Notes under the pieces: model-generated
What the model saw: the letters and a program-made list of their open reading frames with translations, nothing else
Told to the model about the DNA's origin: nothing
Database searches by the model: none
Translations under genes and position numbers: made by a program
Source of the DNA: an uncultured Muribaculaceae bacterium
Lineage (GTDB): Bacteria; Bacteroidota; Bacteroidia; Bacteroidales; Muribaculaceae
Direction of reading: 5' to 3'
Length of the DNA: 64,000 nucleotides
NCBI GenBank assembly: GCA_910585285.1
Contig: CAJUDL010000005.1
Coordinates: forward strand, 1-64,000
Shown here: piece by piece, positions 52,782-61,156 of the stretch
Numbering within the stretch: position 1 is the stretch's first letter
Layout of the letters: each line of letters begins with the position of its first letter

Positions 52782-53533
52782 TGATTGTCAACTTCCTCCT
52801 TAATCCAGTCGTAACCACGTTTCTCAATTTCGAGAGCGAGTTCCGGACCGCCTGATTTCACAATTCTTCCCTTATAAAGGACATGGATAAATTCCGGTTT
52901 TAGATAATCGAGAAGCCGCTGATAATGGGTAATAACAATAGTTGCGTTATTTTCGCTTTTGAGTTTGTTCACACCTTCAGCAACAACACGAAGCGCATCG
53001 ACATCAAGTCCGGAGTCTGTTTCGTCAAGAATAGACAGCTTTGGTTCAAGAACTGCCATCTGGAAGATTTCATTGCGTTTTTTCTCACCTCCCGAAAAAC
53101 CTTCGTTCACAGAACGTGAAGCAAGTTTATTATCAAGCTCAACAACAGCGCGCTTCTCACGCATCATTTTCAGGAAATCTGTAGCACTCATCGGAGGCTC
53201 ATGGAAATACTCACGTTTGGCATTGACTGCCGCGCGCATGAAATTCACCATAGACACACCCGGAATCTCCACGGGATACTGAAATCCGAGAAACAATCCT
53301 TCATGGCTGCGTATCTCCGGAGGCATCGCAAGAAGGTCTTTGCCATTGAACTCTGCAGAACCTTCTGTGACCTCATATGCCGGATTCCCGGCAAGCACCA
53401 TTGACAGAGTGGATTTACCACTACCATTGGGTCCCATGATAGCATGCACCTCACCGGGACGTATCTCGAGATTCACACCTTTGAGAATCTCCTTACCATT
53501 TATCTGAGCGTGTAAGTCTTTGACTTTTAACAT
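52778..53533 (-). CDS. sufC: Fe-S cluster assembly ATPase SufC
   Basis: ABC-type ATPase of SufBCD (251 residues). Walker A GPNGSGKSTL, signature SGGEKKRNE, Walker B LSILDETDSGLD and switch His in VITHYQRLLDY. It is the first gene of the visible run: the expected upstream partner sufB is missing, and the space before it holds only non-coding sequence and repeat copy E. Confidence 0.96.
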   Translation of the reverse strand: MLKVKDLHAQINGKEILKGVNLEIRPGEVHAIMGPNGSGKSTLSMVLAGNPAYEVTEGSAEFNGKDLLAMPPEIRSHEGLFLGFQYPVEIPGVSMVNFMRAAVNAKREYFHEPPMSATDFLKMMREKRAVVELDNKLASRSVNEGFSGGEKKRNEIFQMAVLEPKLSILDETDSGLDVDALRVVAEGVNKLKSENNATIVITHYQRLLDYLKPEFIHVLYKGRIVKSGGPELALEIEKRGYDWIKEEVDNQ

Positions 53534-53780
53534 ATCTTGAAAGTTGCTTAAAGCTTATCCATTAATTTCTATCGAATATACATCGAGTGATTTTCGAAGA
53601 AATGACTGAAACCTGTCATCTCCTCGGATTTCAAATTGTAAAATTACAAATTATCCCTCACATATAAAACAATTACCTCCCCATTTTGCTCACACTCCCT
53701 TTCTATCTCGAATTAAAAGAAAATACGAGTAATGATGGAATCTTGTCAGAATTTTTTCGTAACTTAGAAGACTCAAACAT
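53534..53780. other. Non-coding region upstream of sufC
   Basis: No gene and no trace of sufB is visible. A near-palindrome AAATTGTAAAATTACAAATT (about 53634-53653) contains minus-strand -7-like boxes and may be the sufC promoter or operator. A weak plus-strand box, TAACTTAG (53760-53767), points to the helicase gene. Confidence 0.35.
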
Positions 53781-53789
53781 TGAAATGAT

Positions 53790-53958
53790 TCAACTTTCGC
53801 AAGCGTAAAGTTGAAGTTTATAAGTTTAATTGCGCAGTGCGCAGTTTATGAGTTTATTTGTTTGATACGAATAAATATAAACTCAGTCATATTCGCATCT
53901 GATAAACTTTTAAACTTATAAACTATTAAACTTTAAGTTGAAGCTTGCGAAACTTAAA
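53790..53958 (-). repeat. MITE-like element, copy E, with exact 9-bp target duplication
   Basis: A 169-bp element running TCAACTTTCGCAAGC ... GCTTGCGAAACTTAAA on the plus strand, same orientation as copy D. It is flanked by TGAAATGAT on both sides (53781-53789 and 53959-53967). It ends 15 bp before the helicase start codon. Confidence 0.95.
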
Positions 53959-53973
53959 TGAAATGATTTATCG

Positions 53974-56271
53974 ATGAATTATTTAGAAGAAGAGGATCTG
54001 GGCTATGGCGTTGCCGCCGAACCTGAGACCGTGATGCAGATAAACCGAGAGCTTGACCTCGCGCGCCGTATCGTCGAGGAAACTGGCGCCAATCTTTTCC
54101 TAACCGGAAAAGCCGGCACTGGAAAAACTACTTTCCTCCGCCGTCTGCGCGAATCATCACGCAAACGTATGGTCGTTCTCGCCCCTACCGGCGTGGCGGC
54201 AATCAATGCAGGGGGCATGACCATGCATTCTTTCTTTCAACTTCCTTTCTCCCCTTTCATTCCGGGTCGCGGATTCCTTGGCGAAGAGAAACGGTTCTAC
54301 CGCATGAGCAAAGAAAAACGCCGTCTGATAGCCAGTCTCGACCTGATAGTCATCGATGAGATTTCAATGGTGCGTCCAGATACACTTGATGGTATTGACA
54401 GATTGCTGCGACGCTTGAGAGGTATCGACCGTCCGTTTGGCGGTATCCAACTGCTGCTAATCGGCGACCTTCGTCAGCTTGCGCCGGTGGTGCGTCAGGA
54501 TGAATGGGAAATGCTTCGCGATTTTTATTCGTCGCCATATTTCTTTGAGAGCCATAGCCTTCGTGATGCCGGTTTCCTGACTGTTGAACTAAAAACCATC
54601 TACCGTCAGCAGGATCCGGAGTTTATTTCTTTGCTAAATGCCGTGCGCGATGGGAACGCAGACAGAGAGGTATTAAACCGGTTGAACATGATGTGTCGTC
54701 CGGCTGAACCGGAAGAACAAGATCTCACAATTCGCCTTACCACCCACAACCGCATCGCTGATGAAACCAATGCCCGCCATCTTGCCATGCTCACAGGCGA
54801 TGCCGCAGTGTTTGAGGCAAAGATAAAAGGGAAGTTTCCGGAATCATCATACCCTGCCGACAAATACCTCACTCTAAAGGTAGGTGCCAGAGTAATGTTT
54901 ATCAAGAATGATTCGGGATTCGAACGCCGCTATTATAACGGACTTATAGGCACGGTAACAGGCATCGGAGAAAATTCCGTTTATGTGCTTCCGGATGATG
55001 ATGACTACGATGCAATTGAAGTAGGATATGCCGAATGGGAAAACACAAGTTACAGGGTTGATGACGACACCAAAGAGATTGTCCAGCAGATCGATGGAGC
55101 CTTCGCCCAGATACCGCTGCGTCTCGCGTGGGCGATAACAATACACAAAAGTCAGGGACTCACCTTCGATCGTGCGGTAATAGACGCTGAGCAGTCTTTT
55201 GCCCCCGGACAGCTCTACGTAGCGTTAAGTCGTTGCCGCTCGCTCGAAGGAATGCGTCTGGAAACGCGCCTGTCGCAACATGCAGTGATCGTGGATAATG
55301 ATGTTAATTCTTTCATTGACAATTCACGTAAGTCGGCACCGGATGAAACGCAGCTCAACCAGTTGCGTGATGAGTATTTTCGCAGTCTCCTCGCCGAGCT
55401 ATTTGATTTCAACACGTTGGGAATAAAGCTACGCGACTTTGCGCGTGTTGTCACCGAATATGTGGCACCCATCTATCCCCAATTGTTTGATTCCTACCGT
55501 AGCGTCACCCAACAATTTTCTGAAAAGATAGAGAATGTTGGCAATAAATTTATTTCAATCTATGCCTCCGCACGCATCGATTCAAATGCCACGGCTGCTA
55601 ACAATGCTTTTCTGGAGAAAATAAGCAATGGGTGTCTCTATTTCCTCGATCAACTTGTTCCGATCTGCAAAGTGCTCAACGAGACACCAATGGAACTTGA
55701 CAATGCGGCATATCAGCAACGCCTTTTCACGGCTGCAGATCTTCTATGGTTTGAAATGAACATGAAGAAGACCATACTCAAAGGTCTTACGCAAGAGAAT
55801 TTCAGCCCCGCAACCTACATGAAATACAAAGCTCACGCCGTGCTTGAGGATATGGATGCAACAGTTTCTTCAACTAAAACACCGAGAAGGAGAGCCACAA
55901 AAGAGAAAGACTCCACATCCGGCGACTCCGCAGCAAAGAAACCCAAAGAGAAAAAAGAGAAGAAGCCCAAAGGCTACTCACAGCGCGTAACGCTGCAAAT
56001 GTTTCGCGATGGCAAAACCATCGAAGAGATCGCGGCTGCCCGCGATCTCACACCAGGCACTATCGCAAGCCATCTCGCCGAGATGGTACGTCTTGGCGAA
56101 ATCAAGTTGGAAGATGTATTACCCGAAAGTATACTGGATATGATAGAGGAAGCAATCACTCAGCTACGCAGCGAAGGAAGTTCCATCACCTACACCAACC
56201 TTCGCACACTCCTCGCCGATTCGCTCCCCCTCCACTACCTCTCCCTCTACTCCCATTCCAACCAGATGTAG
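53974..56271 (+). CDS. Pif1-like superfamily 1 helicase with C-terminal HTH domain
   Basis: Protein of 765 residues. The helicase part (about 20-450) has Walker A TGKAGTGKTT (44-53), VVLAPTGVAAINAGGMTMHS, Walker B LIVIDEISMVRPD, LLIGDLRQLAPV, a UvrD_C_2-type end AITIHKSQGLTFDRAVID, and VALSRCRSLEGM. These fit Pif1/RecD2-like 5'-3' DNA helicases. A helical region and a Lys-rich linker follow (about 630-665). The end is a helix-turn-helix module (MFRDGKTIEEIAAARDLTPG, TIASHLAEMVRLGEI) like that seen at the end of some RecQ helicases. Likely role: DNA repair or replication restart. Confidence 0.88.
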   Translation: MNYLEEEDLGYGVAAEPETVMQINRELDLARRIVEETGANLFLTGKAGTGKTTFLRRLRESSRKRMVVLAPTGVAAINAGGMTMHSFFQLPFSPFIPGRGFLGEEKRFYRMSKEKRRLIASLDLIVIDEISMVRPDTLDGIDRLLRRLRGIDRPFGGIQLLLIGDLRQLAPVVRQDEWEMLRDFYSSPYFFESHSLRDAGFLTVELKTIYRQQDPEFISLLNAVRDGNADREVLNRLNMMCRPAEPEEQDLTIRLTTHNRIADETNARHLAMLTGDAAVFEAKIKGKFPESSYPADKYLTLKVGARVMFIKNDSGFERRYYNGLIGTVTGIGENSVYVLPDDDDYDAIEVGYAEWENTSYRVDDDTKEIVQQIDGAFAQIPLRLAWAITIHKSQGLTFDRAVIDAEQSFAPGQLYVALSRCRSLEGMRLETRLSQHAVIVDNDVNSFIDNSRKSAPDETQLNQLRDEYFRSLLAELFDFNTLGIKLRDFARVVTEYVAPIYPQLFDSYRSVTQQFSEKIENVGNKFISIYASARIDSNATAANNAFLEKISNGCLYFLDQLVPICKVLNETPMELDNAAYQQRLFTAADLLWFEMNMKKTILKGLTQENFSPATYMKYKAHAVLEDMDATVSSTKTPRRRATKEKDSTSGDSAAKKPKEKKEKKPKGYSQRVTLQMFRDGKTIEEIAAARDLTPGTIASHLAEMVRLGEIKLEDVLPESILDMIEEAITQLRSEGSSITYTNLRTLLADSLPLHYLSLYSHSNQM

Positions 56272-56302
56272 TTTGCCCTCTATAGTTAGAAAGTCAGCTA
56301 TA

Positions 56303-57484
56303 TCAAAAGTCAATGTCGAAGAAATGTTTCGGTTTAAACCGTTTTGGAGATAGAGAAAGAAGTATTCTATAAATGCTGTCAACACTTCCCTCTTTATGGT
56401 AAGGATTTATACCTGACGTTTGACAGTATTCTCTAACTTCCGGTGAAAGTATATGCCGGAGCGCGGCGCATATATCCTCTTTCTGAGGTGTGCATTCAAA
56501 CACGGTGTTGCCTCTGGATCTCCCTTTCTGGCGGTCACCTATATTTAGTGTCGGGATCCCCAAAGAGGGAGCCTCTATAAGTCCACTTGATGAATTACCA
56601 ACAACGGCTGCAGCATGTGCAAGAGCGGAATAATACCTTACTCTCCCAAGCGATTTTACAGCTAAAGCCCTGCCGTGACTTACGGCACACCACTTCTCAG
56701 TCATTTCTGCCACAGCTCTCCCCTCAGCATCGGAATTAGGCATAGTGAAAATCACACATACCTCATTCTCTTTCTTCCCGGCAATTACTGTTTCATCAAG
56801 AGCCTCAAGCAACGCATCGGTCTGCCCGACTGCTTCTCCAGGATGCATGGTGACCGGATGAAATGTCACTACTATGAATCCATCTGCAAGTTTCACCCCG
56901 AGACTTTGCGCCAATGCTTCTTTGCTCATCGGCTTGAAACGGGAAATAGCATCTACTGCCGCACTTCCGACATTAAATACCCGTTCAGGCTCCTCCCCCA
57001 TCTGAATCACACGTTGGCGATACTCCTCCGTTGCCGTGAAATGATATGTGGAAAGCTTGGTAATGGCATGTCGGATGAAATCGTCATATGCTCCTTCCGT
57101 GATTTCACCACCATGAAGATGAGCAACCGGAATGCCGAATATTGCGGCGGCAGAAGCGGCGGCAAGCATCTCGTAGCGATCTCCGAGAATAAGTATCATA
57201 TCCGGATTCAAAGAGGCGAAAGCATTTGCGAAACCATCCATCGCCACACTCATCGCCTTGACAGTTCCTCTTGAAGAATCATCGTCAAGCGGCAGTGGGA
57301 TTCTTACATCCACGTCAAAACCATCTTTTTCTATCTCCTCAACCGTCATTCCATAACGTGGTGAGAGATGCATGTTGGTGGCTATGATTTGCAAACATAC
57401 TCCATCGGTATCCTTCAATCGCTTCATCAGCTCACTGAGGATACCATACTCAGCTCTTGTACCTGTTACTACGCAAATGGTCAT
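56303..57484 (-). CDS. legG: UDP-sugar 2-epimerase (hydrolysing), LegG/NeuC type
   Basis: Hydrolysing 2-epimerase of 393 residues that releases the free 2-epimer sugar from its UDP carrier. Family marks: VVTGTRAEYGIL at the N-terminus, ILGDRYEMLAAA, AHLHGGEITEGAYDDFIRHA, VVTFHPVTMHPG, GNSSSGLIEAPSLGIPTLNI and GDRQKGRSRG. NeuC (GlcNAc to ManNAc) and LegG (diacetylbacillosamine) cannot be told apart by motifs alone; the neighbouring LegC-type aminotransferase favours LegG. Overlaps the synthase gene by 4 bp. Confidence 0.85.
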   Translation of the reverse strand: MTICVVTGTRAEYGILSELMKRLKDTDGVCLQIIATNMHLSPRYGMTVEEIEKDGFDVDVRIPLPLDDDSSRGTVKAMSVAMDGFANAFASLNPDMILILGDRYEMLAAASAAAIFGIPVAHLHGGEITEGAYDDFIRHAITKLSTYHFTATEEYRQRVIQMGEEPERVFNVGSAAVDAISRFKPMSKEALAQSLGVKLADGFIVVTFHPVTMHPGEAVGQTDALLEALDETVIAGKKENEVCVIFTMPNSDAEGRAVAEMTEKWCAVSHGRALAVKSLGRVRYYSALAHAAAVVGNSSSGLIEAPSLGIPTLNIGDRQKGRSRGNTVFECTPQKEDICAALRHILSPEVREYCQTSGINPYHKEGSVDSIYRILLSLSPKRFKPKHFFDIDF

Positions 57485-58479
57485 AATAATATCTGCTCGT
57501 CGGGGAGAAAGTCGCGAACCGCCGGTGTGCCAACGATCTCAAGCCAACGCATAGGTGAGATACCGGTGCCGGGGCGTTTGGTGGTCATATTATCATCGGT
57601 AAGAATCTCCCCTTTCTTTATATGTCGTGACGCCACTATACTTTTTCGGGCAACTCCTTTGTTGCCAACTTCTGAAGCCGTAGGATGTTTCACCTCACTG
57701 CCGAGTGCTTTTTCGATATTTCTTATAGCTGAGACCATCGCCTTGAGTTCATGAGGCTCCAATGATGCCTTATGGTCAGGACCGGGAAGATTCCGCGACA
57801 AAGTGAAATGTTTCTCTATCACGGAAGCACCGAGAGCAGCAGCAGCAATCGGCACCTCAATACCGAGCGTGTGATCAGAAAGTCCTATATTTCCCCCCAA
57901 CTCCTTCAGCGATAGCATCGCCCGAAGATTCACGTCCTCCATCGGAGTGGGATATTGTGTGTTGCAATGCAGCAAAGTCATTTTATGCAGATCATTGCCG
58001 CACTCATGCAATGCTCTTACCGCATCTTTCACTTCCTCCATATCGCACATCCCCGTGGATATTATCACTTCTTCATTATAAGATGCTATTTTACGAAGAT
58101 AAGGGAAATTGGTAATTTCTCCTGAAGGGATTTTCCATACATCGATACCAAGCTCATGCAGAAAGTCAATGCTTTCCAGATCAAAAGCCGTAGAAAGGAA
58201 TTTGATACCTCGTTTCCTACAGTGTTCAATCAGTTTCACATGATCCTCCCGACGGAGTTCGAGACGCTTCAGCATAGCCAACTGCGAATCGTCTGCATCC
58301 CCTATGTTCCGTTTCTGATATTCAGCCTTACGGGCATCCTTGGTCACAAGATTCTCTGCCTTGAAAGTTTGAAATTTCACATAATCAGCACCGGCATCTG
58401 CCGCAGCATCCACCAACTTCATCGCCGTTTCCAGCGACCCGTTGTGATTCACCCCCGCTTCTGCAATAATCCGCAACAT
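57481..58479 (-). CDS. legI: N,N'-diacetyllegionaminate synthase (NeuB/LegI family)
   Basis: Condenses a 6-carbon amino sugar with phosphoenolpyruvate to give a nonulosonic acid. 332 residues: TIM barrel (IIAEAGVNHNGSLETAMKL, KFQTFKAENLVTKDA, KIPSGEITNFPYL, LHCNTQYPTPMEDVNL, IEKHFTLSRNLPGPDHKASL) followed by a C-terminal SAF (antifreeze-like) domain (RKSIVASRHIKKGEILTDDN, KRPGTGISP). The pattern is closer to LegI than to Neu5Ac synthase, and the neighbours agree. It overlaps legG by 4 bp. Confidence 0.87.
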   Translation of the reverse strand: MLRIIAEAGVNHNGSLETAMKLVDAAADAGADYVKFQTFKAENLVTKDARKAEYQKRNIGDADDSQLAMLKRLELRREDHVKLIEHCRKRGIKFLSTAFDLESIDFLHELGIDVWKIPSGEITNFPYLRKIASYNEEVIISTGMCDMEEVKDAVRALHECGNDLHKMTLLHCNTQYPTPMEDVNLRAMLSLKELGGNIGLSDHTLGIEVPIAAAALGASVIEKHFTLSRNLPGPDHKASLEPHELKAMVSAIRNIEKALGSEVKHPTASEVGNKGVARKSIVASRHIKKGEILTDDNMTTKRPGTGISPMRWLEIVGTPAVRDFLPDEQILL

Positions 58480-58489
58480 AAATGTATTT

Positions 58490-58590
58490 TGGTTAATAAT
58501 TAATGGTTAATAATTAATAATTTTAGAAACAAAACACCATAAATTCCGAGACTAAAACCATTAACCATTAATTATTAATTATTAATTATT
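58490..58590. repeat. Palindromic TTAATTATTAAT repeat
   Basis: GGTTAATAATTAATGGTTAA on the left and CCATTAACCATTAATTATTA on the right form an inverted repeat filling the gap between legH and legI. It shares its unit with the tandem repeat at 28001. Confidence 0.75.
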
Positions 58591-59218
58591 TTACCTTTCT
58601 CGCCGGATAGCCGATATATGAGCCGGCGGAGAGCGCATCTTTCGCCACTAAAGAACCGGCACCTACAAACACATCGTCACCAACATTAGTGCATTGAACC
58701 AGCGTCGCGCCACTTCCGATAAAACAGCGTCTTCCTACGCAGCAAGCTCCATTTATCTTTGCTCCCGTGGATACATGTGTATAATCCCCGACTTCGGAGT
58801 CATGCTCCACAATTGCTCCGGTATTGATTATCACGCTGTCGCCGACAACCGCTGAGGAATTGACCACTGCCTGATGCAACACAACCGATCCCTCACCAAT
58901 CTTTGCATACGGTGAAACGAATGCAGTGGATGCCACTACTCTTGCCAACGTTCCTCCCGCTTCCTTCACTCTTTCATGAAGTCTCTCTCTGGGCACAGGA
59001 TTCTCGATGGCTCCCAAAGTAATCACAAACTCACAATCATTCACAAAAGAGGGAATGTCTTCATCAGTTCCGATCACAGGATATCCAGACACCATCGTGC
59101 CTATTCTTTCCGGCATGTCAAGCACTCCACGGATTTTCATTCCGGCGCTGACTGCCGCATCAATCACCGACCGACAATGTCCCCCTCCCCCAATAAGTAT
59201 CAATTCCTTATCCATCAT
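58586..59218 (-). CDS. legH: NeuD/PglD/LegH-type sugar O/N-acetyltransferase
   Basis: Acetyltransferase of 210 residues: an N-terminal Rossmann-like sugar-nucleotide part (LILIGGGGHCRSVIDAAVSA) and a left-handed beta-helix of hexapeptide repeats (about 95-200). The probable catalytic His is in GAIVEHDSEVGDYTHVS. PglD-like enzymes acetylate the 4-amino group made by the aminotransferase, which fits the LegC gene encoded upstream in the operon. The start codon overlaps the flank of repeat copy F. Confidence 0.83.
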   Translation of the reverse strand: MMDKELILIGGGGHCRSVIDAAVSAGMKIRGVLDMPERIGTMVSGYPVIGTDEDIPSFVNDCEFVITLGAIENPVPRERLHERVKEAGGTLARVVASTAFVSPYAKIGEGSVVLHQAVVNSSAVVGDSVIINTGAIVEHDSEVGDYTHVSTGAKINGACCVGRRCFIGSGATLVQCTNVGDDVFVGAGSLVAKDALSAGSYIGYPARKVK

Positions 59219-59225
59219 TTATTAA

Positions 59226-59395
59226 TTTAAGTTTCGCAAGCTTCAACTTAAAGTTTAAAAGTTTAGAAGTTTAAGAGTTTATCCGATGCGAATATGACTG
59301 AGTTTTTATTTACATTCCCTCAGACAAACAAACTTATAAACTGCGCATTGCGCAATTAAACTTATAAACTTCAACTTTTCGCTTGCGAAAGTTGA
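59226..59395 (+). repeat. MITE-like element, copy F, inside the leg operon
   Basis: A 170-bp element running TTTAAGTTTCGCAAGC ... GCTTGCGAAAGTTGA. It lies between legC (stop 59400) and legH (start 59218), which are read on the minus strand. TTATTAAT occurs on both sides (59219-59226, 59397-59404), a possible target duplication in AT-rich sequence. Confidence 0.92.
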
Positions 59396-59399
59396 ATTA

Positions 59400-60572
59400 T
59401 TAATTATTAACGTTTCGTCGGACAACGGACGACGGTAAGTTTACAATCGTGTCGGCAAGACGTATGGTATTCTCCTGTCCGTCTCGTTCACACTTTTCAA
59501 ACATCGGCAATCGCCACATGAGCTCCCATATCGGGCGAGTCATCACGCCATGATCGTTGCTGTATTCCAGAAACCGGTCTCGTTCCTCTCTTGAAGGGAA
59601 TGATACGGCATTCAGCCAATAATTTGAAACGCTGTTTGCCGGCTCAGCCATAAAACGTATTCCTCCCGGTTCTCCTTCGAAGAATTTTTTATATACCTCA
59701 GCTGTCTCCCTCTTCGATTTGAGGAAACCGTCGATTTCCTCAAGCTGAGCGCATCCCAAGGCGGCATTAATATTGGGCATACGGTAATTATAACCGATAT
59801 GGTCATGAACAAACTCCCAACGCGAGGGCACCTTTGCCTGAGTTGTAAGATGCTTTGCAAAGTCGGCAAGCTTCTCGTCATTGAAAAGCAACATACCTCC
59901 TCCTCCCGTGGTAATGGTTTTATTACCATTGAAACTGATGGCGCCAACCCTGCCGAACGTACCGGTATGCTTACCTTTGTAAAAAGATCCTATACTCTCA
60001 GCGGCATCTTCCACAAGTTCTATTCCGTATTCTTCACAGATCGAAGCAATCTCGTCTATACGGCATGGATGACCAAAAGTATGCATCGGCACCACAGCCT
60101 TTATTCTCCTACCGGTTTTGCGATTCCTCAACACACCCTCGGCATCCCTCACGCTGTTGTTTTCAAGCCAACGGCGCAAAGCTCGGGGCGATAGCCCCAT
60201 AGTGTCGGCATCAACATCAATAAAGACAGGATGCGCGCCAATATATGATATGGCATTGCAGGTGGCGATAAACGATAATGCCTGCGTCAGAACCTCGTCA
60301 TCACGTTCCGTTCCGGCGAGCATCAGAGCCATATGCAGCGCGTTCGTACCGCTCACACAAACCACTGCCCTCCGGGCACCGGTAAATGCCGCCATATCCC
60401 TTTCAAAACGGTCAACGAATGCACCTACACTCGATACAAACGTAGTGTCAATGCATTCGTTGAGATATTTCTTTTCATTTCCGGCAAATGTCGGGGCATG
60501 CAGGGGCACAAACTCCCCTTCCTTAGCGCCAAAGCGCTCCCTGATCATCCCAAGAATCAAATCATAATCCAT
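59400..60572 (-). CDS. legC: LegC family PLP aminotransferase
   Basis: DegT/DnrJ/EryC1-type aminotransferase of 390 residues that adds the 4-amino group to a nucleotide-linked 4-keto sugar. The LegC-type opening is FVPLHAPTFAGNEKKYLNEC and TTFVSSVGAFVDRFE. SGTNALHMALMLAG binds PLP phosphate, VEDAAESIGSFYKGKHTG holds the PLP Asp, and the Schiff-base Lys is in FNGNKTITTGGGGML. It begins 6 bp after the CD225-like GYF gene and is followed by repeat copy F and legH. Confidence 0.9.
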   Translation of the reverse strand: MDYDLILGMIRERFGAKEGEFVPLHAPTFAGNEKKYLNECIDTTFVSSVGAFVDRFERDMAAFTGARRAVVCVSGTNALHMALMLAGTERDDEVLTQALSFIATCNAISYIGAHPVFIDVDADTMGLSPRALRRWLENNSVRDAEGVLRNRKTGRRIKAVVPMHTFGHPCRIDEIASICEEYGIELVEDAAESIGSFYKGKHTGTFGRVGAISFNGNKTITTGGGGMLLFNDEKLADFAKHLTTQAKVPSRWEFVHDHIGYNYRMPNINAALGCAQLEEIDGFLKSKRETAEVYKKFFEGEPGGIRFMAEPANSVSNYWLNAVSFPSREERDRFLEYSNDHGVMTRPIWELMWRLPMFEKCERDGQENTIRLADTIVNLPSSVVRRNVNN

Positions 60573-60578
60573 ATTCCA

Positions 60579-61154
60579 TCAAAAATTCATATTCACCAGA
60601 AATGAGTAAAGAATCAGCCCCAGAAAAAAAGTGATGCCCACCCACATTTTAGCATTGCGGGCGGCATTATGCGCTTCTTTTCTATAGCGCTCCCTCTCTT
60701 CAGGGGTATAGAGATTCTTCCCATTCTTAGATTCGCTATGGCATGCCTGATCCCATGCCTTTCGCGATAACACAGAATAATATATCGCCACAAAGCCGGT
60801 AGGAGGAAAACAAAGGAGCGTCAAGAGAATCGAGACTGTTAGGAGCGACACCGGTGGTTGATCCGGGTTCTCCGGCTCATCCGTCGGCATCGGATAAGGG
60901 TAGCCTCCGAATCCCGCTGCGGGTGTCTCTTCTTCTATCTCCGGTTTCCCGGGGACTACGGCAACCGGATGCATTTCGTCAAAGATGCGTTGACGATAAT
61001 AGCGACATATATCCGCTACCGAACCTGCGTGCTCCCAGTCTTCCATACCCTTCGTCCAGACATATGTCGAAGGTCCGACACCCGCCTCATGAAGGGCATC
61101 GAGAGTGAACGGTCCGCGCCGTTCTCCGTCAATCATCGCAAAATATACAGCCAT
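60579..61154 (-). CDS. GYF-domain / CD225-like membrane protein
   Basis: Protein of 191 residues. GYF_2-type N-terminus (VYFAMIDGERRGPFTLDALH, YVWTKGMEDWEHAG), a Pro-rich linker (about 75-100), and two membrane segments: LLTVSILLTLLCFPPTGFVA followed by a CD225/dispanin-type loop, then MWVGITFFLGLILYSFLV at the end. Function is unknown. It lies 2 bp after the next GYF gene and 6 bp before legC, so it appears to be in the legionaminate operon. Confidence 0.82.
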   Translation of the reverse strand: MAVYFAMIDGERRGPFTLDALHEAGVGPSTYVWTKGMEDWEHAGSVADICRYYRQRIFDEMHPVAVVPGKPEIEEETPAAGFGGYPYPMPTDEPENPDQPPVSLLTVSILLTLLCFPPTGFVAIYYSVLSRKAWDQACHSESKNGKNLYTPEERERYRKEAHNAARNAKMWVGITFFLGLILYSFLVNMNF

Positions 61155-61156
61155 CG

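Noticed and set aside
56303..60572. Cluster read as N-acetylneuraminic (sialic) acid synthesis
   Set aside because: A LegC-type aminotransferase and PglD-like acetyltransferase accompany the epimerase and synthase, which fits legionaminic acid better; no neuA is present.
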